Positions 33,378-45,570 of a stretch of 64,000 nt of DNA are shown here, one piece after another; the first letter of the stretch is position 1, and the number at the start of each line of letters is the position of its first letter. The stretch covers positions 48,461,366-48,525,365 of the forward strand of contig NC_088777.1 of the NCBI RefSeq assembly GCF_954871325.1. Direction: 5' to 3'. Origin of the DNA: Gordionus sp. m RMFG-2023. Its lineage: Eukaryota; Nematomorpha; Gordioida; Chordodea; Parachordodidae. A program made the translations under genes and the position numbers. The notes beneath the pieces were generated by a model. The model did no database searches. It worked only from the letters and a program-made list of their open reading frames with translations, and was not told where the DNA came from.

Positions 33378-35704
33378 TTATTCAAAATTCGTTATTTTAT
33401 CTATCACATCTATATTAAGTTTCAGAAGGAGAATATTATCCAATAATTCCTGGCTAATCCTTGTTGATTGTGGTTTAAGAACTACATCTATAGCACTCAA
33501 TGTTCTTTCAATAGAAACATGGGCTGCCGGGGTTGCTAATACTACCTTGGCTAATTTGAATAATTCCGGTTCTTCATATTGTTTCGAATACCAATAATCC
33601 AAAACGCTAAAATTGCAAGGTAATCTTAAATTATTGATGAGAATATTTAATTTCTGGATGATATCGATAGACGCAGATGTAACCTTGGATTTTGCTGAAC
33701 ATTCTTTTTCGATAAATATATCTAATTTAGACATAGGACTTGATTTATGAGATAAACCTTCTGGAATAAATTCAACTTTGACAGTAGGCTCAGATAGGTT
33801 TGGCAACGTAAGCCAGGTCTTTATGAGGTGTTCCTTAATAATAATATAGATTATATTTATATTGAATCTCATATTAAATCATGCAAAAAATTTTTATTGA
33901 AAACCAGCTTATTACCAAAAACCGGAAATATTGATAAAAGAAAACTGCCATTTTTTTTCTTTCAATTTTATTTTTATAAATGAAGACTGTTGTCATATAT
34001 TTGAAAAAAATTCTAGAATGGAATTAGCACTATTTCAAAAGTTTCATACTTTAAAAATTAGTAGCACGTCTCATTTAAAAAAAATATACGTTATTTTTTC
34101 AAATTTATGCCAAATTAACTTTAAAAAAAATTGATTTTAATGTTATATTAAAGAGATTATTTATACATTATAAAGAACCCAGAGTGGTCTGAAGGTTAGT
34201 TTTTATTAGTTTGCCTTCCTAGGACTATAGTTGGGCAGTTACAATATTTTTAGCCCTTTAAATCAATTTGAACCGGCTAAACCTAGTTTTTAGCTTAAAA
34301 AACTATCATTTTGGCTTCAAAGTTTTTTTTTAAAATATAGCAGCTCAAATTTGAAAAAAAAAACATTACAAATTAAAACGCCTTAATGTTAACGGATTTT
34401 CTCCGGGCCGCTTGAAGATTGAGCCGAATTAGCTGACATTAAGCCATTACCAACTATACCTAGGACCTAAAAACGGCATCTTCTTTTCGAGTGGGCATGT
34501 GTAACGCTCAAAACGCCAACAAAATTTGCAAGCGATTTTATAGAATATTTTTTTTATAATTGAAAACCTGGGCTTTTAATCTATTTTCCGCACTCATATA
34601 TATAGTATTAACGAAATGGAATCGAGGATCTAAATAAATCGCCGCGATAAAATCATCATAGCGTAACAACTCATTGGTCCTAAGCTCTATACTGGTAATT
34701 AAATTTTTTACTAATTTACTACTACTAGACAATTCTAATAGCTCCATTCTCCATTCTATCATATACCTTAGAAAATCTCCTGGAGTCAGTTGATCATCCT
34801 GAAAGTTCTTTTCCCGTATAGGTTTAAACCCAATTAAAAACTCTTTTATAAATGTGCTTAGAGTCTCTGAAATTTTAAACCTTCCACCATATTCATATAG
34901 CGGTAATTCCTTAGATGAACAAATACGTTCGAGTAAGTTATTTAGCATGTCATACATGCTCTGCCAGCTAGCAGTTGTACTCATTAACGGGCTCTCAAAG
35001 CCTTTGGATTTATAATATTGTTTAAATTTTTCATTTTTTAGGAACTTTAATACAAAAGCCCTGATATTATGCATTTTTAGTTTATAATTGTCGAACACAT
35101 CCTCTAATACAAGTTCGAAGGGGTTCGCACAACATCTCGTACATGGTATCACTTCTTTAAAAATTTTCATTAAATCGCTGAATAGATATTTTAGTATATA
35201 ATCATGCTTGGTGAAAGTATCACCCTCGACATCGCTGCAATATCGAGTCACAAAATCGTTTAAAATGGCTTTATTGCAATCTCCCTCATGTCCTTCCCGC
35301 TGTGATAATAAATCTATGGCCCATGCCTTGTCAATGGTGCAAGAATATAGTTTGGAAACGTCAATTTCGTATTTCTCTAAAATCTCGACAATCTGATTTT
35401 TTAGCTTTACCGCCATTTCGGTATTTTTTATAACTATCACTGATAATGTCCTTACGACTATTTTGGAATTCTCGATAAATTGAACATGAATTACCATCAC
35501 GCTTCGTTCGCAAAGCGCCGCGAAATCTATCCTCAGGCTGAGAAGCTTATTTTTAAATTCTTTGATTAGTATTTGGCGCGTTTGTTGTGCAGCGTTTTCG
35601 AATGTCGCCGTAATATTTTTACTGTCGACGGATATGTCTAAAGCGTTGCATATGGGATCGGATAGGATTTTAAACGCTTCGCAATCCATCAATTGAAATG
35701 ACAT
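33378..35704 (-). CDS. hAT transposase, two exons, about 530 residues
   Basis: Exon 1 35704-34568 (379 codons) and exon 2 33833-33378 join in phase 0 across a 734-bp GT..AG intron, giving ENRLKAQ-EHLIKTWL, the usual hAT linker. Landmarks: IPF-like N-terminal segment, first catalytic Asp at LRIDFAAL (D60), second at CTIDKAW (D125), R-C-C-A-N-P-F-E-L-V (189-199) where R-C-x-x-H-x-L-x-L is usual, ASWQSMYDML (245-254), IAAIYLDPRF (353-362), and in exon 2 LAKVVLATPAAHVSIERTLS, the dimerisation motif. No BED finger exon was found upstream. The long open frame suggests recent activity or host use. Loss of the canonical His at N194 argues against a normal enzyme. Terminal repeats were not identified. 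Confidence 0.8.
34217..34465. mobile_element. Inverted-repeat element inside the hAT transposase intron
   Basis: Left TCCTAGGACTATAGTTGG and right CCAACTATACCTAGGA are inverted repeats with a 2-base gap, enclosing about 215 bp without a frame. The element lies entirely inside the intron 34567-33834. A short CCT duplication may flank it. The family is unknown. Confidence 0.6.
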
Positions 35705-35862
35705 ATTATGAAAAATCGTTAATTTGATGCAAGCCTGAATTTGTAATATAAATATAATTCGGTAATTTAAAATATAATCTTAAATTTGTTATAACACAAG
35801 TTTCTAATATTAATTTTTTAGATTTATTTTTTTTAAGGCATCCAAATTTTATATAAAAATAA

Positions 35863-36084
35863 CAGAGACCCGTAGAAGTAGCATTTGCACGGCCCGAACC
35901 GAATTTTTTTTAAAAATATATAATATTTATAGAGGATGACTTAAAATATTTGATTTTAAAATATAAGGCCCAGCCCGGGTATATCTAAAGAAAAAAAATT
36001 AGGCCCGGCCAGGATAATTTAAAAAAATTAAATACGTTTCCAGCTCGTGTACCCTGGTCGGGTTTTAGGATCCGCGGGTCTCTG
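35863..36084. mobile_element. CAGAGACC-type MITE
   Basis: CAGAGACCCG at the left and CGGGTCTCTG at the right are perfect 10-bp inverted repeats. Internal motifs are CGGCCCGAACC, GGCCCAGCCCGGG and GGCCCGGCC. The flanks AAAAATAA and CAAAATAT match at 6 of 8 positions, consistent with an old hAT-type 8-bp duplication. Confidence 0.8.
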
Positions 36085-36089
36085 CAAAA

Positions 36090-37930
36090 TATATATCAAA
36101 TTGAAACGCAAATACATTGTGGCCCATAATTATATTTAAAGCAGAGTTATGAGAAAACTTAAAAAAATAATTATATAACGTGAAAAAGGAACACCTAATC
36201 CCGGGAAGATAATATAAGTTTAATATTTTACGTGATAAATATATATAATGGCTCATTCGGCACCCTCCACCCTCCTCCATCGCGAATTTGCCTGTTATCT
36301 ATCATTTTAAGCTAAGCTACTATGGCGGAAAACACCGCCTAATAGTGCCACCCCGCCCATAGGGAAATCATGGTTACGCGAAATATGTTGCTTACCAAAT
36401 TATGATTGGGAGATATTTTTTTTGATAACTCAAATTTATATCAATACCACCCACGCAAATATAAATTATAATTTTTAGAAAAATGTCAATTTTAAAATAT
36501 TAGAAGGGTTTGGTTATGTTAAATAACCATTTATTTTATTCCTTCCTGAAATGGGTATGAAAGAATTAAAAATTTTAAAGAAAATGACATAGAACTAAAA
36601 AAAAATATAGATTCCAGTTCCTTCGAGTTTTTATAGTAAGCTATTATGCTGTAAATTATGCAGGAAATGATTTATTTATATACTCTTATGATTAATTTAT
36701 GATTTATTTTGTAATTTCTAATAATAAAAATTATATACGATATTAAAAATACGTGAATATATTTAATGATAAAGTAAAAGTAAATTTAATTATATTCCAC
36801 TATTCAAAATCCTACAATAAAATTATATTCAAAATATAGATATAAGATAAAAAAATCGATAATATATATTTCGCAAGATGGCGTATGATATTTGATGAGC
36901 TTAGGGTTAAGGTTAAAAGAGTCTCCAAATATGGGATAGGGTTAGTAATTATAAAAAGATTTAATAAAATTGGTCATTATTTATTACTTTTTACCTGATT
37001 CAGTTTATTAAACCATAATATTTTTTAGTGAGTAGTTCTTTTAAAATTATTTTATATATAATTTAAATATGTAATAAATTCAAAAACGTATCCAGCATCT
37101 TTCTAAAGAGTGAGGGGGGCAATATTTGGCGAGAATTTGCGCCATAAATTAGAGTTCTTTAGGCCAACTTATAGCGGGCCTTTGGCTATATTACATTTTT
37201 ATAAAAAAATTTATTTACTTATTTTTAAAAATTTATTAACTTTTACTAATTTTTCTTTCAAATTCTTCTATTACGGTGATATATTTTATACATTTTTGGG
37301 GTGTAGCAGTCTAAAAATCTTATATAATTACATTAGCCATGTAGTATTAGATTATTAATTTATGACTTTTTTTATTAAAAATATACCGTAATTTAATTTT
37401 AGATGCTTGTTTTATTATAAGAAAAGAAATCTGAACCTTTATTTATGGTGTAATGTAAATATTTTATACCTGCTGCATTTGCACATCAAATCCATATTGG
37501 AATTTAAAAAAGAAATTATATACTATATAATATTTTAAAAAAATTAAAAATGAGAAATTTATTGTATAATTTGAATAACTTTTTAATAAAACTGACTGGA
37601 TAATTTTTTAAATTGGCTAAAGAATTTCTATTTTTTTTTACTTCTCAATATATTTTATGAATACGCCCATTTTGATTAATTTATTTTCCACAAAAATAAT
37701 AACCTTATTTTTCCACAAAAATAATTAATAACCTTATTTTTTGGCTAATATCTATAGTACGCACAAACTGAGAGACTAAGTTGCAAACGTAAATGATGCA
37801 TTTCAAATGGCGCAAATTTTACCGCCTGCATTAGAAACCATTTTAAAAAACAGCTGGTTCGCTTTTGTCAATACTTTTTTATTCACTCAAACTCAATTTT
37901 ATTCGCAAGAAAACAAGACCTTGTTATCCT
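36090..37930. other. A+T-rich spacer, nothing recognised
   Basis: No exon or paired repeat ends identified. GAGGGGGGCAATATTTGGC near 37110 looks like a DNA-transposon end but has no partner. Confidence 0.35.
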
Positions 37931-37939
37931 AATAAGAAT

Positions 37940-38146
37940 TAGTGTTGTTAAACTGTAGGGCCGATTTTTACAAACGGCGAGCTCAATATTTTATCCAGAA
38001 GAATATTATGCAAAGCCTTAAAATTTTGCTCATTGATGGCACAAAGGTTTTGAGCACCTCTTAACTAAATTTTGAAGCTTAGGCAATATTAATCGGTCTA
38101 AAATATTGAATTTGCATAGGAAAAACTCTACCATTTAATAACTCTA
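37940..38146. mobile_element. GTTGTTAAA-type MITE with perfect 8-bp target duplication
   Basis: TAGTGTTGTTAAA at the left and TTTAATAACTCTA at the right bound a 207-bp element. It is flanked by the exact duplication ATAAGAAT at 37932-37939 and 38147-38154, which places the family in hAT. Left and right halves are long inverted repeats (AATATTTTATCCAGAAGAAT against AATCGGTCTAAAATATT). Confidence 0.9.
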
Positions 38147-38159
38147 ATAAGAATAATAA

Positions 38160-39750
38160 GGGGGAGGGAACCAAAAATCCATTCCTAGTTATTCAATTAT
38201 ATGTAAATTTAAATAGTGTATACCACACCTAATTAGATATCCCTCTTTTTTTTTTTTAAATTTTTTCTTTCCCTTCTTTTAATTATATGTTTTTATATTG
38301 ATTTCTTTGTTTTTAATATATTTTTTTAATTCAATAGTGTATATAAATGTTCATGTTTTTTAATTTTTTTACCGAATAAAATTCCATTATAACAAAAAAA
38401 AAACTTATCTTTTAAAATGGAATATTTTGAAATTAATGAATTAATAAAAGGCAGACGGATAATTTAAACAAGGGCTGCTTTACGTTTTTTGTTTAAATTA
38501 AAAAAATATGACAAAACGCCAAACTTTCAATTTGTGCGAAATATTTTCGAGTTCGATTATTATTATACATTTTAAACTGGAGCGGAGAATCCTGACCAAA
38601 TAGCAAAGCTCTACCCATGATTATACAATAAAAAAAATCAAGACCGTAATTGGCCGCTAGGGGTTAAAATCATAAGGAAACTTGGAATAAGCCATTAGTA
38701 ACATTTAACAGGCCCGAACAAACATATAACACGGCAGGCAAGTTGTACAAAAAATATTAAACAGCTGAAAAGCGAGAATATAAGCCCAAGTCGGGGCTAA
38801 TCCCTTTCCAATTAAAAATTTTCGTTGAAATTAAAAAGTGGAGGAACTACAACTAGTGGGGAGGTATTACACAAAAATACGAATAGAAATTGGAGGGAAA
38901 GGTGTAACTCATCATTAAAATTGGATTGTTCAGGGGTGTAGTTTTGATTTGGATTACATGTTTTTCGCTAATTTTGATTTGGTAATAGGATGTTAAGGAG
39001 TACAACCGGAGGGGATAAGGATATTTTTTTAAAGGGGGGGGGGGGGGGGGGGGTAATTTGAGATGAGTGAAGACCAAAATTTTCGAGAGGGTTATATCAT
39101 TAGCCTAAAGTGGGGGGGGGCTATAAGTATCTATGATTACATAAGAGTAGGACTACACATTGAATCTCTGACAATAAATTTGTTTTCGCAAAAAAATTAA
39201 TTAGTGTGCCTGATCCCAGAACTTGACCTTAGCATTTTTAGAGGGGGTCAAGGGAGTATCTACCCTCCCAAAATATTTTTTGACTCCCTCGCCAACAAAA
39301 TATAGCCACTGTCTTAATACCTAAAACCCAGGCGGATGGTTTAGGGTTAGTTTATTTTTTATTTTAAAAAATTAATATGTAATTTGATAAAAATTAATCT
39401 ATGTTCGATAATCCACGAATGTGAATTAAAATATTGAAATCGAGATACGTTGTCGCTTTTTTTTGTCGTGCCCTTCTTCAAAAACAAGGTGAAAACGCAC
39501 CAGTAGGCTGACTAGATTGGATATACAAAAAAAAAGGACTGACTTGTTTGGAAAAAAGACCACATGTTTTTGAGTGTTTCCAGAGTTCGGAAGTTAACCA
39601 GGAAAGTAATTCAGTTTCAGAATATTTATCAAATCGGCGGTTCAGTAGTTCTTAAAATTATTTTTTAAAAAGAGTCTCCTAGTTCTTAGTTTTCATTTTT
39701 TGGAGGTTTCAGTTCCAAACATCTGTTTAAATTTTATTTTATTTATTTTT
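38160..39750 (-). other. Spacer with one weak exon candidate and a poly-G tract
   Basis: A run of 20 G occupies 39034-39053. On the minus strand, 38591-38525 follows a good acceptor (GGTCAG) and encodes DSPLQFKMYNNNRTRKYFAQ in the phase needed to follow the exon 39890-39753; its donor GTTTGG is weak. Nothing else was recognised. Confidence 0.3.
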
Positions 39751-39752
39751 AC

Positions 39753-39890
39753 CTTTAAGAAATTTTTCTTGTCCATTTGAATTTTTATAATTTTAGTAGA
39801 ATCACGTGATTCCGAAACATCGGAACATTTAGATAATTTGAGTAATTTGGAAGGTTCGTTAAAATTATCGGAATGGAAAATGGTAGACAT
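39753..39890 (-). CDS. Candidate first exon of an unidentified gene
   Basis: ATG at 39890 opens 46 codons ending exactly at TTAAAG|GTAAAA. The peptide starts MSTIFHSDNFNEPSKLLKLS and ends KIQMDKKNFLK, hydrophilic with mixed codon use. No family is recognised. It lies 440 bases downstream of another minus-strand terminal exon (40531-40333), as in closely spaced tandem genes. It may be continued by the weak exon at 38591-38525. Without transcripts the model is tentative. Confidence 0.4.
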
Positions 39891-40332
39891 ATTATGTATG
39901 ATTTTTTTTTAAATTAAGCCTTTTAATTTAAAAATAAAAAATTAATCATAATTTAAGAAAATATTTAAGTAATTTTTTGTAAAATTAATTAAATTGTCAA
40001 AAAATTAATTGTATTATTTAATAATTTTATCCATTTTCTATTTTTTAAAAAAATATTTAAAAAAACACATTTTTAAATAAAAAATTAGAAAAAATAAAAA
40101 TAATACATAAAAAAAAAACAAAGGAAATAAATAGGGTGTTTTTTTTCTCCTTTTTTTGTTTGTTGAAAAATGAGAAAATTAAAATATTAATAAATTATTA
40201 TTTAATTTTGTTTTCTTTCTTGTTTATATATATTTTCCTTTTGATTTAAAGAGAAGTAGGGGGAGGGGAGTGATCAGAATAATAATTGGTCAATTTTTCC
40301 TCATTTTATAGTTGGTGATAATTCCAATCGTT

Positions 40333-40531
40333 TTAATCTGACTCAGACGGAGATTGAGCAGTATCAGGTCTAAGTTCTGTGATCCCCCTAAATGTCCATG
40401 GATGCGCGAGCGCTACACTGAAAGAATCGGCGTGATTATATCTACCAGGTCCAAAAATGATTTTCTGGGTAATCCGTTGAAACTCTTTAGCGCGAGTCAA
40501 GCTTACTACCCGACTTTTTGAAGTATAAAAT
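40333..40531 (-). CDS. Candidate terminal exon with SHIPPO-like motif
   Basis: After an acceptor (AATAAAG|A) the minus strand is open for 65 codons to a TAA at 40335-40333. The peptide includes LTRAKEFQRITQKIIFGPGR followed by YNHADSFSVALAHPWTF and ends PSESD. Base composition is clearly less A+T-rich than the surroundings, supporting real coding. FGPGRYN resembles the P-G-P-G-x-Y core of SHIPPO/ODF3-like ciliary microtubule proteins, but one motif is weak evidence and I do not assign the family. Upstream, 40785-40597 could be another exon. Confidence 0.45.
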
Positions 40532-40596
40532 CTTTATTTTAATCTCTAAATTCTATTTAGATTTAGAACAGTAACTTGGACACCATTTAATTATCG

Positions 40597-40785
40597 TTAA
40601 AATATATTTCCTATTATTTTTTGATCCAAAAATCGTGATTTTGATGTTAAATTTCTAAAAAATAAAAATGGCGCTCTAGAGGATACCGCCTTATGGCTGT
40701 TTAAAAAAAATCGTTTCGTTTTTATTTGAAATACATTATTTGAACTGAAACGAATAGGTTTCAATTTGTAAGCACTATTCAAGTG
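40597..40785 (-). other. Possible upstream exon of the 40333 gene
   Basis: Open minus-strand segment reading SAYKLKPIRFSSNNVFQIKT and then HKAVSSRAPFLFFRNLTSKS. SSRAPF recalls the S-x-R-A-P-R-F stretches of SHIPPO-repeat proteins. A GT donor (GGCG|GTATCC) exists near the middle. Its upstream limit touches the MITE fragment at 40812. Confidence 0.25.
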
Positions 40786-40811
40786 TGTTGAATGTTTTAT
40801 TTAAGGCTGTG

Positions 40812-40910
40812 CAGGAGTGTTAAATGGCTCAATTTGCAAAAAAAGAGAATCTTAAAGAATATTATGCAAACCTAGAGATTTTGCTCATAGGTGACAGAAA
40901 GGTTTGATTT
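40812..40910. mobile_element. GTTGTTAAA-type MITE, left half
   Basis: GTGTTAAATGGCTCAATTTG, then AATATTATGCAAACCTAGAG and TTTTGCTCATAGGTG match the left half of the family. The right half is missing. Confidence 0.65.
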
Positions 40911-41460
40911 TGGCGAATTTGAATATTTTTTTACTATTAAATATCGTTATTTAAATACCAGAAATGTATTCCACCATGTTTGAAATACCTACCAATTTCA
41001 GACAATTTTTCCAAGAACTTTTAAATTTAATGTAATTTATATTAGATTTTCCATATATTTTTTATATAAACTTTAAATGACTCAAAGGTTAATAGCAAAA
41101 TTACCTACAATTCATAAGATAGTTATTCCAAACATGATAAAATATATTTCCGGTAAAATCTTATTTATAAATTTTAAAAAAAAAGTTATTTAAAAGTTGT
41201 AAAAATAAAACATTGCCGGAAAAAACACATTGACACTAACATATAAAATTTTTAAATAAAAATTTGTAATATTTTAGGAGAATATTATGTGTTTAAAGAA
41301 TGGGCAAACTTTATTAATAAATAAATAGGGAATATCCTTATATATTTATCCCCATAAAATTTGCAGTCTATTGATTATATAAATATCGATATTAAAATAT
41401 TAAGTTTTCAATAAAATAAATTTTAAAAATATTTCTAATTAATTTAAAAAAAATTTTTTA
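40911..41460. other. A+T-rich spacer, nothing recognised
   Basis: No exon, RNA gene or paired repeat end was seen. Confidence 0.4.
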
Positions 41461-41469
41461 AAAAAATAA

Positions 41470-42175
41470 ATATAAATTAATTATATTTATTATTCAAAAT
41501 TCGTTATTTCATTCAACACATCTCTATTAAGTTTCACAATGAGAATATTGTCCAACGCTTCCTTGTTTCTTTTTGATTGCGACTTAAGAACTACGGCTAG
41601 AGCGGTCAACGTTCTTTTAAGGTAAACATGTGCTGCCGGGGCTGCTAATACTACCTTGGCTAATTTGAATAACTCTGGTTCGGTATCTCGTTTCGAATGC
41701 CAATAATCCAAAATGCTCAAGTTGCAAGATACTTTCAAGTAATTGCTCAGAATATTTAATTTCTGCTCAAGTTGCAAGGTACTTTCAAGTTATTGCTCAG
41801 AATATTTAATTTCTGGATGATATCGATACACGTAGATATATACTTGGAGTTTGTTGAACACTCCTTTTCGATAAAAACATCTAATTGAGATATAGGGGGG
41901 CTTGGTTTATGAGGTACGATTTCTGATACTTCTTTGACAGTGGGCATGGCTAAGTTTGGAATATGATCCTCCTTTACAGTGGGGACTGATAAGTTTAGAA
42001 TATGATCCTCCTTGACAGTGGGAACTGATAAATTTGGGATATGATCCTCCTTGACAGTGGGCACAGATAGGTTTCGCAACGTAAGCCATGTATTCATGAG
42101 GTGTTCCTTAATAATAAAAATAAATCAGATTATCGTAATAATAATTAATGTTATGTCGAATTCCATATTAAATCA
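41470..42175 (-). pseudogene. hAT transposase fragment, exon 2 only
   Basis: Homologous to exon 2 and adjoining intron of the transposase at 33378-35704. It contains NTWLTLRNLSVPTVKEDHIP, then LAKVVLAAPAAHVYLKRTLT and LDNILIVKLN. Homology continues into the intron (CATATTAAATCA near 42166) but exon 1 is absent. It carries two tandem expansions: a 39-bp unit encoding NLSVPTVKEDHIP three to four times (about 41935-42070) and a 50-bp unit twice (about 41713-41812), the latter breaking the frame. Confidence 0.8.
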
Positions 42176-42270
42176 AATAAAAAAAACCTAGATTCTCATC
42201 TCGACTCCTTCTCTATTTTTTTTTTTTAAATTTTGGGAACAATAGGGATTGTTGATCCTTCTTTTTTTTT

Positions 42271-42594
<324 letters not shown>

Positions 42595-42604
42595 NNNNNN
42601 NNNN
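42595..42604. other. Assembly gap (10 N)
   Basis: Ten N directly after the TTTC array; the real length is undetermined. Confidence 0.99.
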
Positions 42605-42929
42605 CTTTTAACACTGCGGTATTCATACATATATGTTAGTTATTTACGTTGCAAAATATTTCTAAACTTGAAAAAAGAATGCATCATTTCAAAACTTGTA
42701 AAGTGTCATTATTCCCCAATAAGTGTGCCACAATCCATTTTGAATTTTGTTAAATAATTATTCTTTTTAAACATTATAAATTATTTTGATTTCCTTTATT
42801 TTGTTAATTTTCCATTTGGATTTCCTCATTTTTGCTAATGTAGTTTTTTTTCTTCCTTCTTTCTTTCAGTTGCTTCTTTATTTGAATATATATAACTAAA
42901 TATAAATATATTATAAAAAAGGAAAGGTA

Positions 42930-43125
42930 CTGTTGTTAAAAGGCTCATTTTGAGCCGATTTCTAAATTAGGAAAAATATTATGCAAGTCTTAAGATTTTG
43001 CCCATAGGTGGCACAAACTTTTGAACATCTCTTAACGAAATCTCGGGGCTTAGACAATATTTTCCTGGCTAAAATATTGAGTTAGCCGTTTTTAAAAATT
43101 GGTTCAAATCAGCGTTTAACACATA
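42930..43125. mobile_element. GTTGTTAAA-type MITE, nearly full length
   Basis: Starts CTGTTGTTAAAAGGCTC and ends AGCGTTTAACACAT. Internal CTGGCTAAAATATTGAGTTA and TGAGCCGATTTCTAAA place it in the family. This is one of the best-preserved internal sequences, useful for a consensus. Confidence 0.8.
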
Positions 43126-43299
43126 TAACTATTTTTTTTTCCATGGCAAAATTAATAAAGGCGAGAAATGTATATGAGAATAAAAGGATAAAGATCTAAA
43201 AAAAAATGATAATAAACAGAAACAAGGAAGGAGAAGGAAAGAAAATATAAGGAGGCATAGTAACTTATTAGATGGAAAAAAAATTAACACATAATTGCG

Positions 43300-44760
43300 G
43301 TAGGGGAAGCCTTTGTTGTGAAAACAGGTTCCGTAGGCTGATCAGTTTTTGGCAAATCCGCCTCCCCAACTTTGTTGCCAAAAGTGGTAAGAATGGAGCA
43401 GGCGATTGGTATGAATGAGTAAGAAGGATCTATGGAGCTGTACTTCGTAATATTTTCAGGGTTTCTGCAAGGGCAAGAACATCGACATTGTGGTTGGATA
43501 GTGCACTTGAATCAATGCAGGTGAAGCCACAAACTAGAAGCTGACCTCTTGAGCAATGTATTGAGGATATTCCTTCCTGATGTCTATCGGTTCTAAATTT
43601 TCTTGTTGGTTCAGGTCTAAATAGAATGCCTGCGGATTTAAGTGCACGCAAATATCGTTAAATTTGATGTGCCATGAAACGGTCTTATCAAAAGAGGCAA
43701 TTCCTGCCTTTTCTTTCTATATTAGTTTTACAATGTTTGCATTAGTAGGGTAGAACAATTTCGCAGTTGAGCCTTAATCCATTCGCAGATCTTAGCTTAT
43801 CTTCATAGCAAATCGAGGTTGTTGTAGAGTAATAAGAAACTCTTGGTCCCTTGATTCAAGTGGTAAAAACTGTGAGATCATTTGTGAAGGCTCAATTTTA
43901 GATAGGCTACGGAGCCTTCGTTGATTAGAATATCCTGTAACAAGTGATCGTAAAGTGTCTGAGACTACGGAATTGTTCCAAATAATTTAGGTTTCAGCTA
44001 ACAAGAGGTCTGCAAAGGGGGAAAGCTGGCGAATAGATAGATCAGATGAGAGACCGGAAATGATGAATCCACTGATAAAAAGGGTTAGGGGGAACTTAGG
44101 CTGATATCCCCAAGCTTGCATTAAGTGATTCATGTATCCATGAGTTATGATTAAATAGGAGATTAAGGATTCTTTAACAAGAGATTTGACGGAAGCTTCT
44201 ACTTATTTTAATGAATCAGAAAATTTGGAAAATTGAGATGGATCGAAGAGCGTAAAGAATTTTAGGAACATAATAAGAGTTTATAAGATTAAAAAATCTT
44301 GATGATAAGAAAGATGCTTGGTGGAGTTTTTAGGATGAAGTAAGAGATATGTAGCATTTGTGAAGAAGTGAATGATGAATTCCAAACCACCAATTGGGGA
44401 ACCGAGATGAAGTAATAGACTAGAGTTCAGTTTCCCTTGTGACTTCTTTTGGTTAGAGGGGGGTGGCGCAGTGTATTTTATCAGCGATGAATTAGATGTG
44501 CATCAAACCCAGAGTATCACCTTGTTGGATCCCTTCTAATAATAGTAGATAATTGTTGAATTGGAGATTAGATGGCAAAGAATAGAAGGAACGGAAATTT
44601 TAGAAAAGGTGGGAAATGACCTTATTTAGATCCAGACAGATTTTTGGTTTTATGATGGGTTGCATTAGTTATAAGGGCGAGAGGATGTATATAGAGATCT
44701 GTAAAGGTTGTCCGTGATCCGAGTCGAGCTGGGGTTCAATTTTGAATTTATTTGGGGATA
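43300..44760 (-). mobile_element. Decayed non-LTR retrotransposon with RT remnant
   Basis: On the minus strand, near 44540, LLEGIQQGDTLG matches the RT motif G-x-Q-Q-G-D-P-L-G; near 44400, LHLGSPIGGLEFI matches the post-palm L-G-S-P-I block. Toward 43430 comes the C-terminal tail SRGQLLVCGFTCIDSSALSN, equivalent to G-K-S-L-I-W-D-A-T-C in the copy at 24062. Many stops lie between. It probably belongs to a related but different subfamily from the 24062 copy. Confidence 0.65.
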
Positions 44761-44779
44761 TATCTATCTACCTCCAACT

Positions 44780-45570
44780 CATCTAATATCTCCAGACCAA
44801 AATAAGCCAATAAAACTTTAAGTTTATCTTCCTCCTCTACTATGCTCAACCTGAAAATCACCTCTACATGAGTTGAGCATAATGCAATATCTATTTCACT
44901 TTTGTATGTTCAAATCAGCAATTATTTCAATAAAAGAATCATAATAAATTTAATATATTTACTAATCCAAGACTAGATACATACATATTATTTCCATTAA
45001 TATTTTCACTATTTCTTGATATCATATATCATCAACTCGTCGTCAGTATTAAGCTACTTGAATATTTATTATGTTATACAACATGTCAATCATCAAATAT
45101 CGTATATATAACAGGGATATGGGGTGAAGGAGAAATAATTTATAAAATAATGGATTTGTAATAACAAAAAAAATATTTTTTTATCATATAAAATGGAATG
45201 GACATAAAGATCATTGGAATTTATTGGTCTGTGTTTTAAGTTACTTTTTTTAATGAAATATAAGGGTAAATTAAAAGATAGTGGAAAATAAGATAAAAAT
45301 TGGGGTAAATTTAAAAGTATTTGGATTTCCTTATTTTATTTAAAAATCTTGGATACCACACCGTGATATAATAAGATAAGAAACATCTAAAAGGTAAAAA
45401 AAAATAACAACCACCTATATGAATTGAAAATGATCGGCTGTTAGTTTAGATGAAAACTTTACAAGTTTTATAATAGTATTTTCCAAGGCAAAAATAAAGG
45501 GATAAGTTATATATTTTTCCTTATTAATTTTTCAAATTTAATATATTATATATAGTTTTATATAGTTTTA
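44780..45570. other. Spacer upstream of the plus-strand paralog
   Basis: No homolog of the minus paralog's possible first exon (58165-58330) was found here, so the plus copy seems to lack its 5' end. Confidence 0.4.

Noticed and set aside
35208-35396. 62-codon plus-strand ORF
   Set aside because: Antisense to the hAT transposase exon 1.
38853-39077. 74-codon minus-strand ORF with a proline run
   Set aside because: The prolines come from a poly-G/poly-C tract; there is no other coding evidence.
44760-44900. Possible Gag-like segment of an LTR element on the minus strand
   Set aside because: About 45 residues with only a vague resemblance; no LTRs or other parts were seen, so no element is called.
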